Source: Hymenolepis diminuta (lineage: Eukaryota > Platyhelminthes > Cestoda > Cyclophyllidea > Hymenolepididae). From it: a stretch of 64,000 nucleotides of DNA. Position numbers and translations under genes: made by a program. Below are positions 27,010-39,190 of the stretch, in pieces (position 1 is the stretch's first letter; each line of letters opens with the position of its first letter). The notes beneath the pieces were generated by a model. That model saw only the letters and a program-made list of their open reading frames with translations, ran no database searches and was not told where the DNA came from. Where the stretch lies: positions 595,924-659,923 of the forward strand of contig CAADRB010000029.1 of NCBI GenBank assembly GCA_900708905.1, given 5' to 3'.

Positions 27010-28540
27010 CAAAAAGTACAATAGATAATTAATGTGTCACATTATATGTTTGAATTATTTTAAGCAACCGACCAAAGTGAAATCCAAATCATTGCTTGCT
27101 AATGGAAAAATTAAATTTTCTTCAAGTTCAAATTAAATAAAACTAGCCGTTAACTACGTAAAATAAAAAGTCGAAGTTTCTTACTTTTGTTTAGTTTAAT
27201 TGATTTAAAAACAAATCATTTTAGAAAAGATATATCTATTAATAAATTTGGTGAAATCACCAAAAATTTCTTGCCTGAAAAACCACTATTTTGCTAAATT
27301 AGCAAAATAAGTTTAAAATGTGAAATTATTTTTTGACGTTAACACTTCTAACCTCAGTAACACATTAAATTACGCTAATTAATAATTGCAATATGGTGTT
27401 TATATTATCAGACGAAACAATTTGCGGTGAAAACCTATGTATGTTAAAGCGTGTTACTTTATTTTATCATTTTAATGGCATTAACTAGTAGTGTCTTTAC
27501 ATTTCCGTACAATAATTTTATTATAATGCTATTTGAAGGTCTTGAAAAAAGTGAAGATTTTAAAGCTAATTTCTCTTAAACTATGCGAAAGATAGAAATA
27601 CTTAAGCCGGTATTTTATGTGAATATGATGTTAATTACGATAAAAATTGGCTCTTGATAAGAAAGAAGACAAATTTAAAAGTGATCGAAAATGGCGAAAT
27701 ACATCTTCGAATATAATATTTATACACGGATATTACAAACCGTTACTTCAAAATGTGTTAGGGTAAAGAGCAAGAAAAATCACTGAATTTCATTCTCTCT
27801 AGAATCTATACAACTCTTTGCTTATGTGGGATATACGTTTGATTTTAATGGTAATGGTAAAATATAATTTTGGAGACGTTTTGTGGAAATCGGCTTCACT
27901 ATATGAGTAACAAGAAAAGAGTAGGGGAGTGCGGATGTAAATGTGCGCAACTTAAATCACCCGGACACCCGGCGGAGAATCGTCCTTAACTAAGCTAATC
28001 TGATTTGTGGTAAATCAGACTAAATTTTCAATTGAATGGCAGGGTTTATATTATGAGAAATGGGATTAAGCATGGATAACTGAGTTGTGAAATAGCATCT
28101 ATCATTTATATTAAATTATGTTAATGTCTAGATGTGGACGCTCAGCTCAGCAGTTCACTGTAAGGTAATCTGAGTCTCACTTTCATACCTGTTCAGCTCA
28201 TGTTGTATGCTTTCTTCAGTTATCAAATAAGTTAGATCTGTTGTGGGAAGTAAATAATTACGGAAATCACAAACGCTAATTTCAATGACCCTATAACCTA
28301 AGCGCTAATCAGAGTTTGTTCAAATACCTCGAATCTATCAGACCTTAATATAAATACATAAAGACATCCATTACTATTTAGATCCTTGAGAACTCGTTGA
28401 TTATCATGAATGCTCTAAACGGTTCTAACAAAAGTATTGTTAATAGCTTTAAAAATTATCATGAAGATGGAAACTTTCATCGGAACATTAACTAATTACA
28501 TCTTTGTAGCTTAAAATAGTTAAAAACGGTAACAGATAAC
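27010..28540. repeat. Duplicated block R4, copy B
   Basis: Direct-repeat partner of 25390-26560, separated from it by less than 0.5 kb. It carries about 290 extra bases around 27900-28190 relative to copy A. Identity is patchy, implying an old tandem duplication or two insertions of one element. Confidence 0.5.
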
Positions 28541-29089
28541 GGCAATTTCCTTTACAGTGCTGAGCAATAGTAATTAAAATTGATATTGCCCAAGGAATTT
28601 CGATCAAAAATACACTGATTGACATAATGCAGCTTTTAAAATATTTTCTGTAATGGGGTCATTCTTTTAATCGCATGAAATGTTAATATTTCATATATGC
28701 AGGTATGATTTCTTAAGAAAGCATACCATTACTAATGTATTTGGTTTAATTATAGTCTGTCAACAAGTGAATATATTTCTGAAGTTCAGACCTTAGCTTC
28801 TTTCTGTAATTGGCTTGTGCAACATTTTGAAGAGAAGATATTCAATAGTTAAAATGCTTCCTCTTGCCGTGTACTGATAAAAATTGTTAAAGCACAAGAC
28901 AGGTTTTCTCCGAACGCTGCACTATCAAAAATTACATATGATGGAAAATATGCAAGAAAATGGACCTTTAAATTAAAAAATCATATATATACGGAACTCT
29001 CAAGGACTTATTACCTATAGTCATGCACTGAACGCTAAATCATCAATGGGTTTTTTGAAAGTATCAACGCCCTTAGATGCTATGGATAG

Positions 29090-29400
29090 TTTTTATATCT
29101 TCTCAGTTGCCCTTTATTAAGGCTACAACTACTCACACTCAAAGAAATGGAGAAGAAAAGACTTAATCCCAAACGACGGTCATCTATTCAACAAAATGAG
29201 TTCACTTATATGGGCCTGAATATGTCATAAATGATTGGCTGCTTGATTAGCCAATAATTTCAGCAACGGCTCCTCCACAGGCGGTCTTCCACATCCATAT
29301 GTGAGAGTGGAAATCCAGAAACCAATAATCCAGTGCATGAGAGATGAGGATTGCTAGTTTCTCTCCAGTGTAAAAAAATATTCGATTAGGCATCATGTTC
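29090..29400 (+). repeat. Fossil coding repeat R2, copy 2
   Basis: The plus-strand translation gives FIKATTTHTQRNGEEKT, SQTTVIYSTK, PEYVINDWL, LANNFSNGSSTGGLPHP and VEIQKPIIQCMRDEDC followed by a stop. These match the minus-strand blocks of the 2.3-2.7 kb copy (NAMITQTQRSGTGR, AQTTVYYVSK, LEYLINDWL, STGGPPYSV, IMLCMRDEDCEFLP) in the same order. The DNA is similar throughout (for example TAAATGATTGGCTGC and GTGCATGAGAGATGA). Stops and frameshifts show it is not functional as read here. Confidence 0.65.
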
Positions 29401-32400
29401 TGATGTACAATGTGTCAAAGGCTGAAAAATGACGTATTTATATCAACTGAAAAATACTTGGTACGTATTTAATTTTTACAGGAAGCATTTTTTGCTTAAT
29501 AGATTCCACAACCCAAGTCACCGAATATAAATTCAGATACAAAACAAATACAACTTCGAAAACAGATAATATTCAGATATATCTCACTCATATTCTGGGA
29601 TATTTAAACTATTCATGATTAAAATGCCGAAATCTAAGAGTAAAACAAGTTTAGCAAGTAAAATATATTTATAAAATTATCATGATAAATCCCAAGGGAG
29701 AATCCGCAGTTGGGCAGAAAGTTCACCAGCTGCTGTACAGTAAGAAGTGAAGTCAGAAAATGTTGAGGGGTAAGAATAACGGTGAACATATTGAAAGCAA
29801 AGGTTTCTAAAATACTTAAAATGACAATGCAATAAGCCATAACCCGTAAAAATAACCAGCATACTCCGACCAAAATGATTTAAGATATTTGAAACATCCC
29901 AGAAAGGTCATTAGAATGTGTTTTTGTTTAGAACAAAAATCAGATTCCTTCAGGAAAGTGTGCGCATACAAACTCATAACATTGCAAAACTTCTGATGGC
30001 AACTTCTGCATGGTATGATTTATTAATAGCTTATAAAGTTTGGACGCCTTAAATTTGCTAAAATGTTTTCCTTCAGCGTATGCAAACCAAATTAATATGA
30101 CAATTTAAAATCAAACTCAAATTTTACGGAGTTCTTTCTTTATATTCCAACAAATTTAGGATCCAAATCAGGTTTAAGTACAAGTTTTTTAACTTTCACC
30201 TTTATTTGGATTTTTTACTCTGAGTTGTTTAAGTCCTCTTAGGACGATTCAAAATTATTGCAGATTAATTGCGAATTTCAAGAATGTACACTTGTAAAAG
30301 GTTGCGACTGACACTTTATTGTTATTGCATTCGATTCTGAACTTTGAGTAGAGAACAAGTAAATATATTAGCTATTAAATAATGACACATCTGATGATCA
30401 AAGTGAGCAAAATATTAGTTCTTAGAGGAGCTTACAGCTACTCAATCAGAGAGCTAGATCCTTGCGTCTTCCAAGGGTACGTTCGTATCAAGGACATCTG
30501 TCTACGGAATCCCGATGTCGGCGTATTATAATTATCATTTATACATGAAAGTGAATGGGAAAAATTGTGATGTATAAAAATAGTGTTATCACCATAGAAA
30601 TTAAAACTGGTTATAGATTAGCGAAATTGTAGGAGTAACAAATTGAAAGCTGGCAGCTAGTAACAACAAATGACAGTTCCTGATGAGGAAGGAAGATGTC
30701 GCCCTCCCCATCCCCCTTTTAACTCAGAGTAAGTAATTCACACTGATCGTCGTTTGTTTTCTAAGTATAATTTACTGATCACCTTTATTAAATCTCTCTT
30801 AAATCAAAATTTTCATCCATATTTCTTAAACCATTTCTATGTTAATACTTCTAAATACTTCCTATTGCGAGTCAGCCGGGCATTACTATTCGATTCGATA
30901 TCTGGGGCTCCTCTGTGTTCTCAAGATATACATTGAGTTAAACTGATCTACACAAACATTGGACACACGACGCTGTCAAATCACTGAGTCAGTTTGACCT
31001 GGCTAGTAGACCAACAACAATCAGTCGGACCCAGTTAGATTTTCCACAATTCCTAACTACATATACCCTCTCAGTAAACTCAAACATCATCCGCTGTACC
31101 ACGGCATGCACCGGTATCTTCCCTCTTGAAGACATCTGTTAATAAACTTTGCTGACCGTAGCAGTCTTCTTTTTTTGTCGTAGTGGAGATTAGTAGAAGA
31201 TAGAAAAGGAAGTCTGAAGAAAAACTGGGGGCAAAAATCAGATATCTGCCTACTATTTCTAATAAAAAAGACCAAATACATGCCTTAGTTTGAGTGCTTT
31301 TATAGGATTCCTCGGTTAGTAATTAATGAATATAGGTATTTGCTTTGCTATTCTAATTTGTATCTGACTTGTGTGCAGATATGGTACCACAACAGACACA
31401 AGCTACACAAGATTGGTTAGATTGCCTGGGAAGAGAATAGGTATCTCTATTGTTATCAGTCAGGATTTTTTTGTTCTTCCCCTCTTTTCTCATATCCGAG
31501 ATTTGATTACTAGGAGGTTAATAGTATAGTGACAATTATCCGTTCAATTAATGTTATTTCGCTTCGATATTCCAGGTTAATTAATTAAATATATTTTAGA
31601 GGAAGCTGGTGGATAAACGTTTCGTTCGATGGCACTAAAGAACTCCATTCTAAACAAAAAAATCAACAGGTATCTAGCGCTTTAACTATTTGAAACTATC
31701 TAAGTTTGTCTAAGAATTTCTTAACACTGTCTGAATTTAGGACTATAAATCTAAGCATGGATGATTTCTACGAACAGCCACTTAAACTTTTCACTTTTCG
31801 ACTTCCGGTAGTTTGAAAATCTCTGATCAAGCTAAAAAGTCTCCTTATGTAGAGGACCAATTAAACCTATCGGAAGGAAGACTTTGAGATCATTCCTATT
31901 TTATAAAAAGTTCTTTTGGACGGAATATTAAGAGTTTACTGGGAGTATTTGTGAATTAAAATTTTTGTTTATAATGAGCTCTGAAATGTTAAATAACATA
32001 ACTTGATTCACATACTGAGACGCCCCAACCAACTATTCAGTTTAAACAGTTGACCAGTCAATTCTGAATATTGCGGACATTAAGGCACTCAAATAAATGG
32101 GAACTTTGTGAAGTTAGAATATGAAGCGGGCACTTATACCAGTTAGATAAATTCGGATGATCCGACGAGTTCTAATAAATTAAGACTAATTCAACGTTTT
32201 TCTTCTCTTTGAGTTTTAGTGATGCTAACTTATTTTGATTGCAAGAGATGAAACAAAAAATGAATGCCAAGTAATAGATAACACTTTCCACAGCATTAAA
32301 TAAGCACCCGGCAATTCTCAATTTATTAATTACCCTCCCTTACAGGTCAACCGAGTCAGAGATCTCGAAATCGAGACTCGTCGGTGAACAGCCGTTGATT

Positions 32401-35400
32401 TTCTAATTTTTAGTACTTTTGGAGTTTCAGTTATATCTTTACTTTGATAATTTAGAGCGTTATAAACTACATTCCATCAATGGTCATCAACGCTTATTAT
32501 TTGCAAATATTAAATAAGTGCATGTATTAGTGCATAAATTAACATTAGGTTGTTGCTGGTGCATAGCACACATATTTTCAGTCATGAGGATAATGGAAAA
32601 TGTGGTATTGGGGGTTAGCATTTGTCTTTATGTCAGAATTAATTATTCCCTCTATATATCTTCACTTAATCACTAATGCGTGTATCCAGTCACAGTAGCA
32701 GTCAAATCTTTTCTATTTTTCCTCAATAAAATTTTCAAGTTATTGATTTCTTTGTTACCTTTTATAATTTAATATTTAAAAGTTTCAGCTTCGTTTCTAC
32801 AGTTTTTGGCATAACGTTAAAGTATTAAATTAGCTCTAATTCCGACAGGAAAGCTATTTAAAGGGCCTGACTAGATTAGACTTAGAAATTTCCTTACAAA
32901 ATTAATGGTCTTTCTAAAGACTTACAGGATAGAACAGTCTTTTCAAGTGAGAAGACTAAGATTTACATGTAAACTGAACAATTGGAAATGAACGGGAGGG
33001 GAAAGAAGGAAGGAAAAGAAACTGCCAGGGAAGAGGATGGCGTCGATACTGAGCGTGGGCAAGCCGGGTTGTGTTAGATAGCATGAATGTAGGTACGATG
33101 AGGGAGTTTTGTTTGCGCGTCCGTTGTTCGTCGATGAAAAGCTAATCGAAATTATCAGTTGCATTTAAGACGGGCAAAGACATGAGTCAGTATGTATAAT
33201 ACATAAAGAAAACGAGCAGACCAATGGGCCAAAGTGTACAGGTACTACAATGTACTTCCTTCGAATCAGGGATCACAAGATCTAAACCCTTCTTACGTAT
33301 CCGGTGATTGGAATAAGCAGCTACTTTCATGAAAATTGACCATTCGAATTTGATTTTCTCGTCTGAATAGGCTTCAAAATATCACTTTCATTCCATGAAT
33401 ATGAGTTCGAAACTAGTTTTTTCTGCGTTTTCCAGAATTATTATTCTTGTCCAAAGGAATATGTAAGCTGTTGATAGATAACAACGTCTGCCAAGTCAAA
33501 GATCACAAGTTTGATGCTCATAAATGACCCTTCCGATGGACGACATGACCAAATGCATTTGTTGATACTTGTCAGCATGAGGAACGGTAGAATAAGAACT
33601 TCTCATTAGAAGGGCCTCAATGTGATATTCATCCTTTTATTTATCCATTTCAAATATCACTAATATACTATCCATTCTAAAGTTATAGGATTTATATAAT
33701 TAGGAATTTTCAAGTTCTGACTTATTTAGAGAGTGGATTAGTTCGCAGAGTACAAATTATATCTAATAGGCAGTGATTCTGACTTAGTTATTTCAGTAGT
33801 ATAGGAGTGTGTTAGAGCATTTACCTGCAGTGTTAGTGTATTCCAAAAATAACGATGTGAATTTTAGGTTTGGGAACCCAAAGGTTATTTCTCTATTTCG
33901 ATCATCCGATTATAAGCATGTCAAAAGATATATACACATAGTCTTTCACCTAACAGTCCTCGTACTATGTGCATATACTTGTCATCTATCTCAAAATTGA
34001 GAGGAAACATTAAGATAACAAAACAAGTAGAAGGGGCTGAGAAGTGTAAGATAAACATTTTCAGAATCTATGAACGGCTAATAGCTAGGGCATATCAAAG
34101 GTTCTAAAACATCGTTTAACAATTAATCAAACTACGTTTATCAGTGCGGTTCGAACAATTTGTAAATTAAAGGAGTATAGTTGTCATTCTTTTCGGCAGT
34201 ACGACAGTTGCTCGCAGCCAAACTATTTATAAAGCGTATAAAGCAAGCGATTTCATTTAAGTACATTGTCTCATGAGTGAACTCAATTTATCGAATTTGG
34301 AATCACACTGCAGGAGAGCTAATGTAAAATATATATCTGTGATTGGAATATCTGAGAACTTATTTCTCGAGAACTAAATTAAAAAAACGCACAATGGAAT
34401 AGAAAGAAGTCTAAACAAGTTGTCTCCTTTGGCTGTAAGAAGGTACAAATGGATCAAGAAGAATGACTAAGAACGTAATTATACAAATTGGCCAACAAGC
34501 TCTGAATATTGCGGACAAAATCTCACCCAGACATCCGAGAACGAAACCGTGAAAAGTGAGCTTTGAACAATTTTATGTTACACGGTGAATTGCACCCCTC
34601 CTGAGAAAGTGGATAACACAAGGCTTTTAGAATTCAAATAAAGTCTCTTGACATTCTGACTTTGCTATATACTCCAACTCGAACCCCTTCTCATCTATTC
34701 CTATATTATTTTGCTATTTCGCATATCTGAATGCTATTTTATAATTAAAAATAGTAAAGGTTGCTATTTTGCATCGCCAGGGAAATCTCTTTTATTTATA
34801 AAATCAATTGAATACATTAACCGACAAGAATTTAGAGTAAATATTATTAAACAGTGGAATAATCCAAACAAAATTAGGTGACAGTGAATTATGTCTGTCC
34901 TTTTTTTGTTTCTTATCTATGGTCTGGCACCTTTTGTATTGTTTCGCATGAACGGGGCATTATTTTTTTGTTGCTTATTAAAACGTGTAGAGTTTCTGTA
35001 ACAGCATACAGAGTAAAGCTATTGGTTAAACAGTATTTTCCGTTACACCTTCATTTTCCGTAGAAAGTGAACTTGGGTAATTCTATTATCACAAGCGTTA
35101 AATTATGGGGACAAATATTTGTAAGGTTGTACTGATAGGGGGTTAATGATCCTATGAAACTGTGAAACGGACTTAAACATAAACGAATGTAAGAAATGTG
35201 TTCACTAACAATAGCTGAATCATTATTGATTCGTGATATATTTTATCTAACTCAAATGGTTGACTACTTTTATGAAATAGGCGATAATAGTGATTAATAT
35301 AATTTAAGTTGAAAATCTTGATGACTCTACGGCTCGAAAGTTAGAAGAGATATCAACGCATACTTTTATTAAGTTGTCTAACATGAAAATTTTCTTTTTG

Positions 35401-36235
35401 TAATCAAGTCTTAAATATATGATTACGAATGAAAATATGAATACAAACCTTCATTAACTCGTTAACAAAACGATTCTTGCAAAAATTATAAGAAATCGAT
35501 AGTTTTATACTTCTGAAATCAAAATTTATCCTTGATTTGATACAGTATTCTCAAATAGTAGTTGATGTGAATTTTTGAAATTCGGTTATGATCTTTGTAC
35601 TTTATTCATGGGTATTGGATCGTGTCACAAAATGTCTGAAAAATGTATTTCTCAACATAGAGATAATTGCAACATTTCACTGAGTAAGAGAATATGTGTA
35701 AATTTGTTGAGACACTCGCACTTTTAACTTATATTCCCTGTGTTCTAAAGCTGTCAACTAGTAATAAGGAATGATTATGATAATTATTCCACATAACCGC
35801 TAATTTGTTAGTTAACGACTTAGCACTTGCTTTGGAAGTTAATCTGAGTTCAATCCATTTGATTCAAAACTTTCAATTTGCACCGGTTTTTTATTCGTGA
35901 ATAATTGTGGTAATCCATTTACCGTGAAAAAGTTGATGAAAACATAAAATCAATAACAAATTGTGGTAACTGTTGGTGATAAACTGGCAAGGATTCAAAG
36001 ATTATAACTGTGACCCTGTAGGATACATGTAGCGGATAACAATTCAAGGGAATCTTTTTTTACTAAAGAGAAACTATAGAAGTCTTTAGAGAGTTTAAAT
36101 CATCTTCCGAAACGACGCACCATTTGGTCATAATATAGTACAATGGTAATATTCAGTAATTTTTATGGAATATAGAAGAAACTGAAGGATAACTTTCTAT
36201 GCATTTTCCAGAATTACCTTTTATTCGTATTCTCC

Positions 36236-36660
36236 GCGATAATACCTCAGTTTTTCCGCCCACGAAGTTGGAGCGACCTCAGTTAAGTTCCTATGGCGCA
36301 TAACCCCTGTCTGACATGTCTAAACGCGTGCATCGATTTCCCCTCTTTTCTAAAATCGCCTCACTTCACACAAGGCACATCTGCGCTCATGCTCTGGAGC
36401 GGCCTTACCCAAATGACTCATATAAAGCTAGCCTTCTATTCCAGACAAGAACACAAGCTGGTCAATGCGGGCTCTTACACGTCTTGTTCATCTCCTCTCT
36501 TCCTCAGCACGCTGCTCTCTCTCTGTTACTCGTTGTGGCTTCCTTGAATACATTTTTGGTCTACTCAACTCTTGGTGTTCTGCTTCACAATTGTTGTTGG
36601 CTCTTACTCAAACGGCTACGAATTGGTTGCCATAATTTGTTAGCTGCAAACCGTTGATTG
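36236..36660. other. GC-richer island of unknown nature
   Basis: This 0.4 kb stretch is markedly less AT-rich than the surrounding DNA, with CT-rich runs (CTCTCTCTCTGTTACTCG) and a TATAAAG at about 36421. Two overlapping plus-strand frames of 84 and 113 codons run through it, but neither has recognisable motifs and they are probably by-products of the composition. It could be a solo LTR, an unrecognised exon or a promoter. I could not find convincing LTR ends or target-site duplications. Confidence 0.3.
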
Positions 36661-39190
36661 TTATCTAACTCCAACAAAACATAACCCTTTAAATGTAAAT
36701 ACAATATTTAAATGTAATTTATATCTATAAAATATAAAATAATAGAAAATCCTTATCTTTTTGATGTAATTTATAAATATATAATTGGACTTTCATTTCA
36801 TCAGATTCGAGTTAGTTAAGCCGAAAATGTGAACAGACGTAGGGTGAATTTAAAATATATTCCGGGTGAAATTGAATAGGTCTGAAAAGACGTAACGTAA
36901 CTATTTTTTCTGGCATAGTTTTAAAAACTTGCACCTGTAGCTTCTGAAAAACAGTATTGTCAGAGATGACTGCTCTACGAATGTCAACATTCAAAGTTTA
37001 TCTGTTCTGAAATTATGGTCAAATGCGGGTGTCTTTTTTCAAATTATGTACCTTTTCTGGATGTTGCAGAGCATTTAGTGAATTTCGAATACTTTCCTTG
37101 AGCGTTAATTCGGTATTTTTCTAAAATTAAGTTCTTAACTATACGCTGATTATCTAGCACTCAACACTATTGGTGGTTTGTTGAAAAGATGAAAAAATAA
37201 TATGCAGTTTCAATCATGAAAGGGGAAACGTTTATGAAAGTAGATTTCCCCAAGAAAAACTACAAGAGATAGCCTATTGGCAGTCGATATAGTTTGCTGT
37301 CTTGTCCAGCGAAATAAAATCTGCCTAAGCATCCATCGACATCCATACTTTTAATCTTAACATTTTCCCGAATACCAGTATTTTACAAAGTTGTCATTTA
37401 AGTGGTGCCTACCCACCTCTAAAATAATGTTACGTCCTTAACTGGTATAGAATCAATACAGAGTACTTTATCTCCAAAAAATATGAAATTAATAAAGATT
37501 AATAATACTGATAAATGTCCATCCATATGATTGATTGCCGGCAATCAACCCACCACTGCATTGCAACAATTTTGTTCAATCCAAATGTTAAGGTATCGGG
37601 AGCAGAGTGCACCTGTTTCCTGGTAAGGAAGATTGGCGATCCACCGGATGTGAATTACTGTACCTTAGAACTAATTTTTTGACGTCTCATTAAGTATTTA
37701 TGCCTTAAATTCAGCGTGGCTTTTTCATTATTTAATAATAATTCTAGAATGTTAAAATAAATGAATGTCATTACCTATAAATATTTAATGAACGCTTAAA
37801 ATTTGGCAGGGTGAATGAATCGATTCAGACTCATTTTAAAATTAATTACAACGTCCATTCTGAATTATACATTGTCTGCTCATTTTGAAGTTGAATGCAC
37901 TCAAAATCGTTGTTGAATAAATAAATAAGGTGAAACTTATTCATGGAAAAGTATGTTAAAGTGCACTTCTGATTAGTGAAGTTGGTTAATTTTATCACGA
38001 TGCATGATAAAGATCAGAAAGCACGTATCAGATTTCAATTATTTGAAATAATAATATGTTTCAAATAATAACACAGTTAGGCATTTTGAAATATAATTTA
38101 TTCAAATAATATTATAGCTATAAATTTAATTCTGATCGAATTCACTTCCACTTTTAAATCGCATGACTGATGATCACGCCCACAGAGGAGAACACTGGCA
38201 AGTTTTTTAAGCTCTCATATAAAGTTAAAGTTTATCTGCGAATATTTGATAATTTATTGTTTGAGATATTTTGACTTATTATTGTACGCATTTATACAAA
38301 TGGGCAAAATTTTGTGTGCTTGTAACTTAGGTCATGTGGAATTTGATTAAATATTTTAAGTATATTCTTAATTAATCTAGCGATTTATACCTCAGATTTT
38401 GTATATTAGATGCAATCCACCTAAAATAAATTTCAACGAGTTTCGAATCAGTCGGATTAAGAGTAATTTTTACCTCTGAAGACTGTCATTATAAATTTTG
38501 GTAAATAGCCATATGACAATTGATCTGCAACCGCAATCCGCAACCGAAGATATAAAGTTTATTTTTCTATAATATTACTCAATATGCAGTGAGATTATCC
38601 TCTCGCAATTTTTTTTCCGGTAAAATATTCACAATTGTGTCTAACTAGAAAGACAATAATCTGGTTATTTCTTTTCGAACCAGTATTGATCTTCGCAAAT
38701 GGTTGCTTCAGTAAATAATTGAAGGCAAATTGAGGAGAGTCCGCACAACTGACAAATTCTTTTGACAATAATAATAATTTTTACTATTGATTAAGTATCA
38801 GATACCTTTGTAACATTTTGCAAAATATTTGTTATGATTTTCAATCGAGAATCAGGGATAGTTAAGGGTTTTCAATTTTGACCAAAAAAATTAGTATATT
38901 CCTATTATTTAAGATAAATTTCAGCCCTCGTTGATAAATCAAATTTATACAAGCAGCTATTTGTTAGTTTAATTTTATATTCTTATTTATGATGCCATCT
39001 ATGGAATCATTATTTTACTAACATATTTGAAATAGTTTCATTCATTTAATAAATCACTGAAAGTTTAGCCTTGAGACCTTGAACACATTTATGTTGGTCG
39101 AAAAAATCTCGCATCTGCTCGTAGATATCGAGTACAACTTTATCTGCAAATTAGCGTTTTTTTAGCAGCTTAAAAGTGGATAAGCTCGCA

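Larger units (their letters stand above)
16600..39190. other. Gene-poor region of about 22 kb with diverged repeats
   Basis: I cannot support any intact gene on either strand in this interval. Open frames are short and without recognisable motifs. The repeats that can be recognised are listed separately (18.8, 22.3-24.5, 25.4-28.5, 29.1 kb). A GC-richer patch lies at about 20230-20420 and another at 36236-36660. Exons of fast-evolving genes or non-coding RNAs could be missed here. Confidence 0.4.

Noticed and set aside
36293..36657. Overlapping frames of 84 and 113 codons
   Set aside because: Two frames open at once in a GC-richer patch is a composition effect; neither has motifs.
37531..37548. 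18-base perfect palindrome TTGATTGCCGGCAATCAA
   Set aside because: One such palindrome is not surprising in 64 kb and nothing around it suggests a function.
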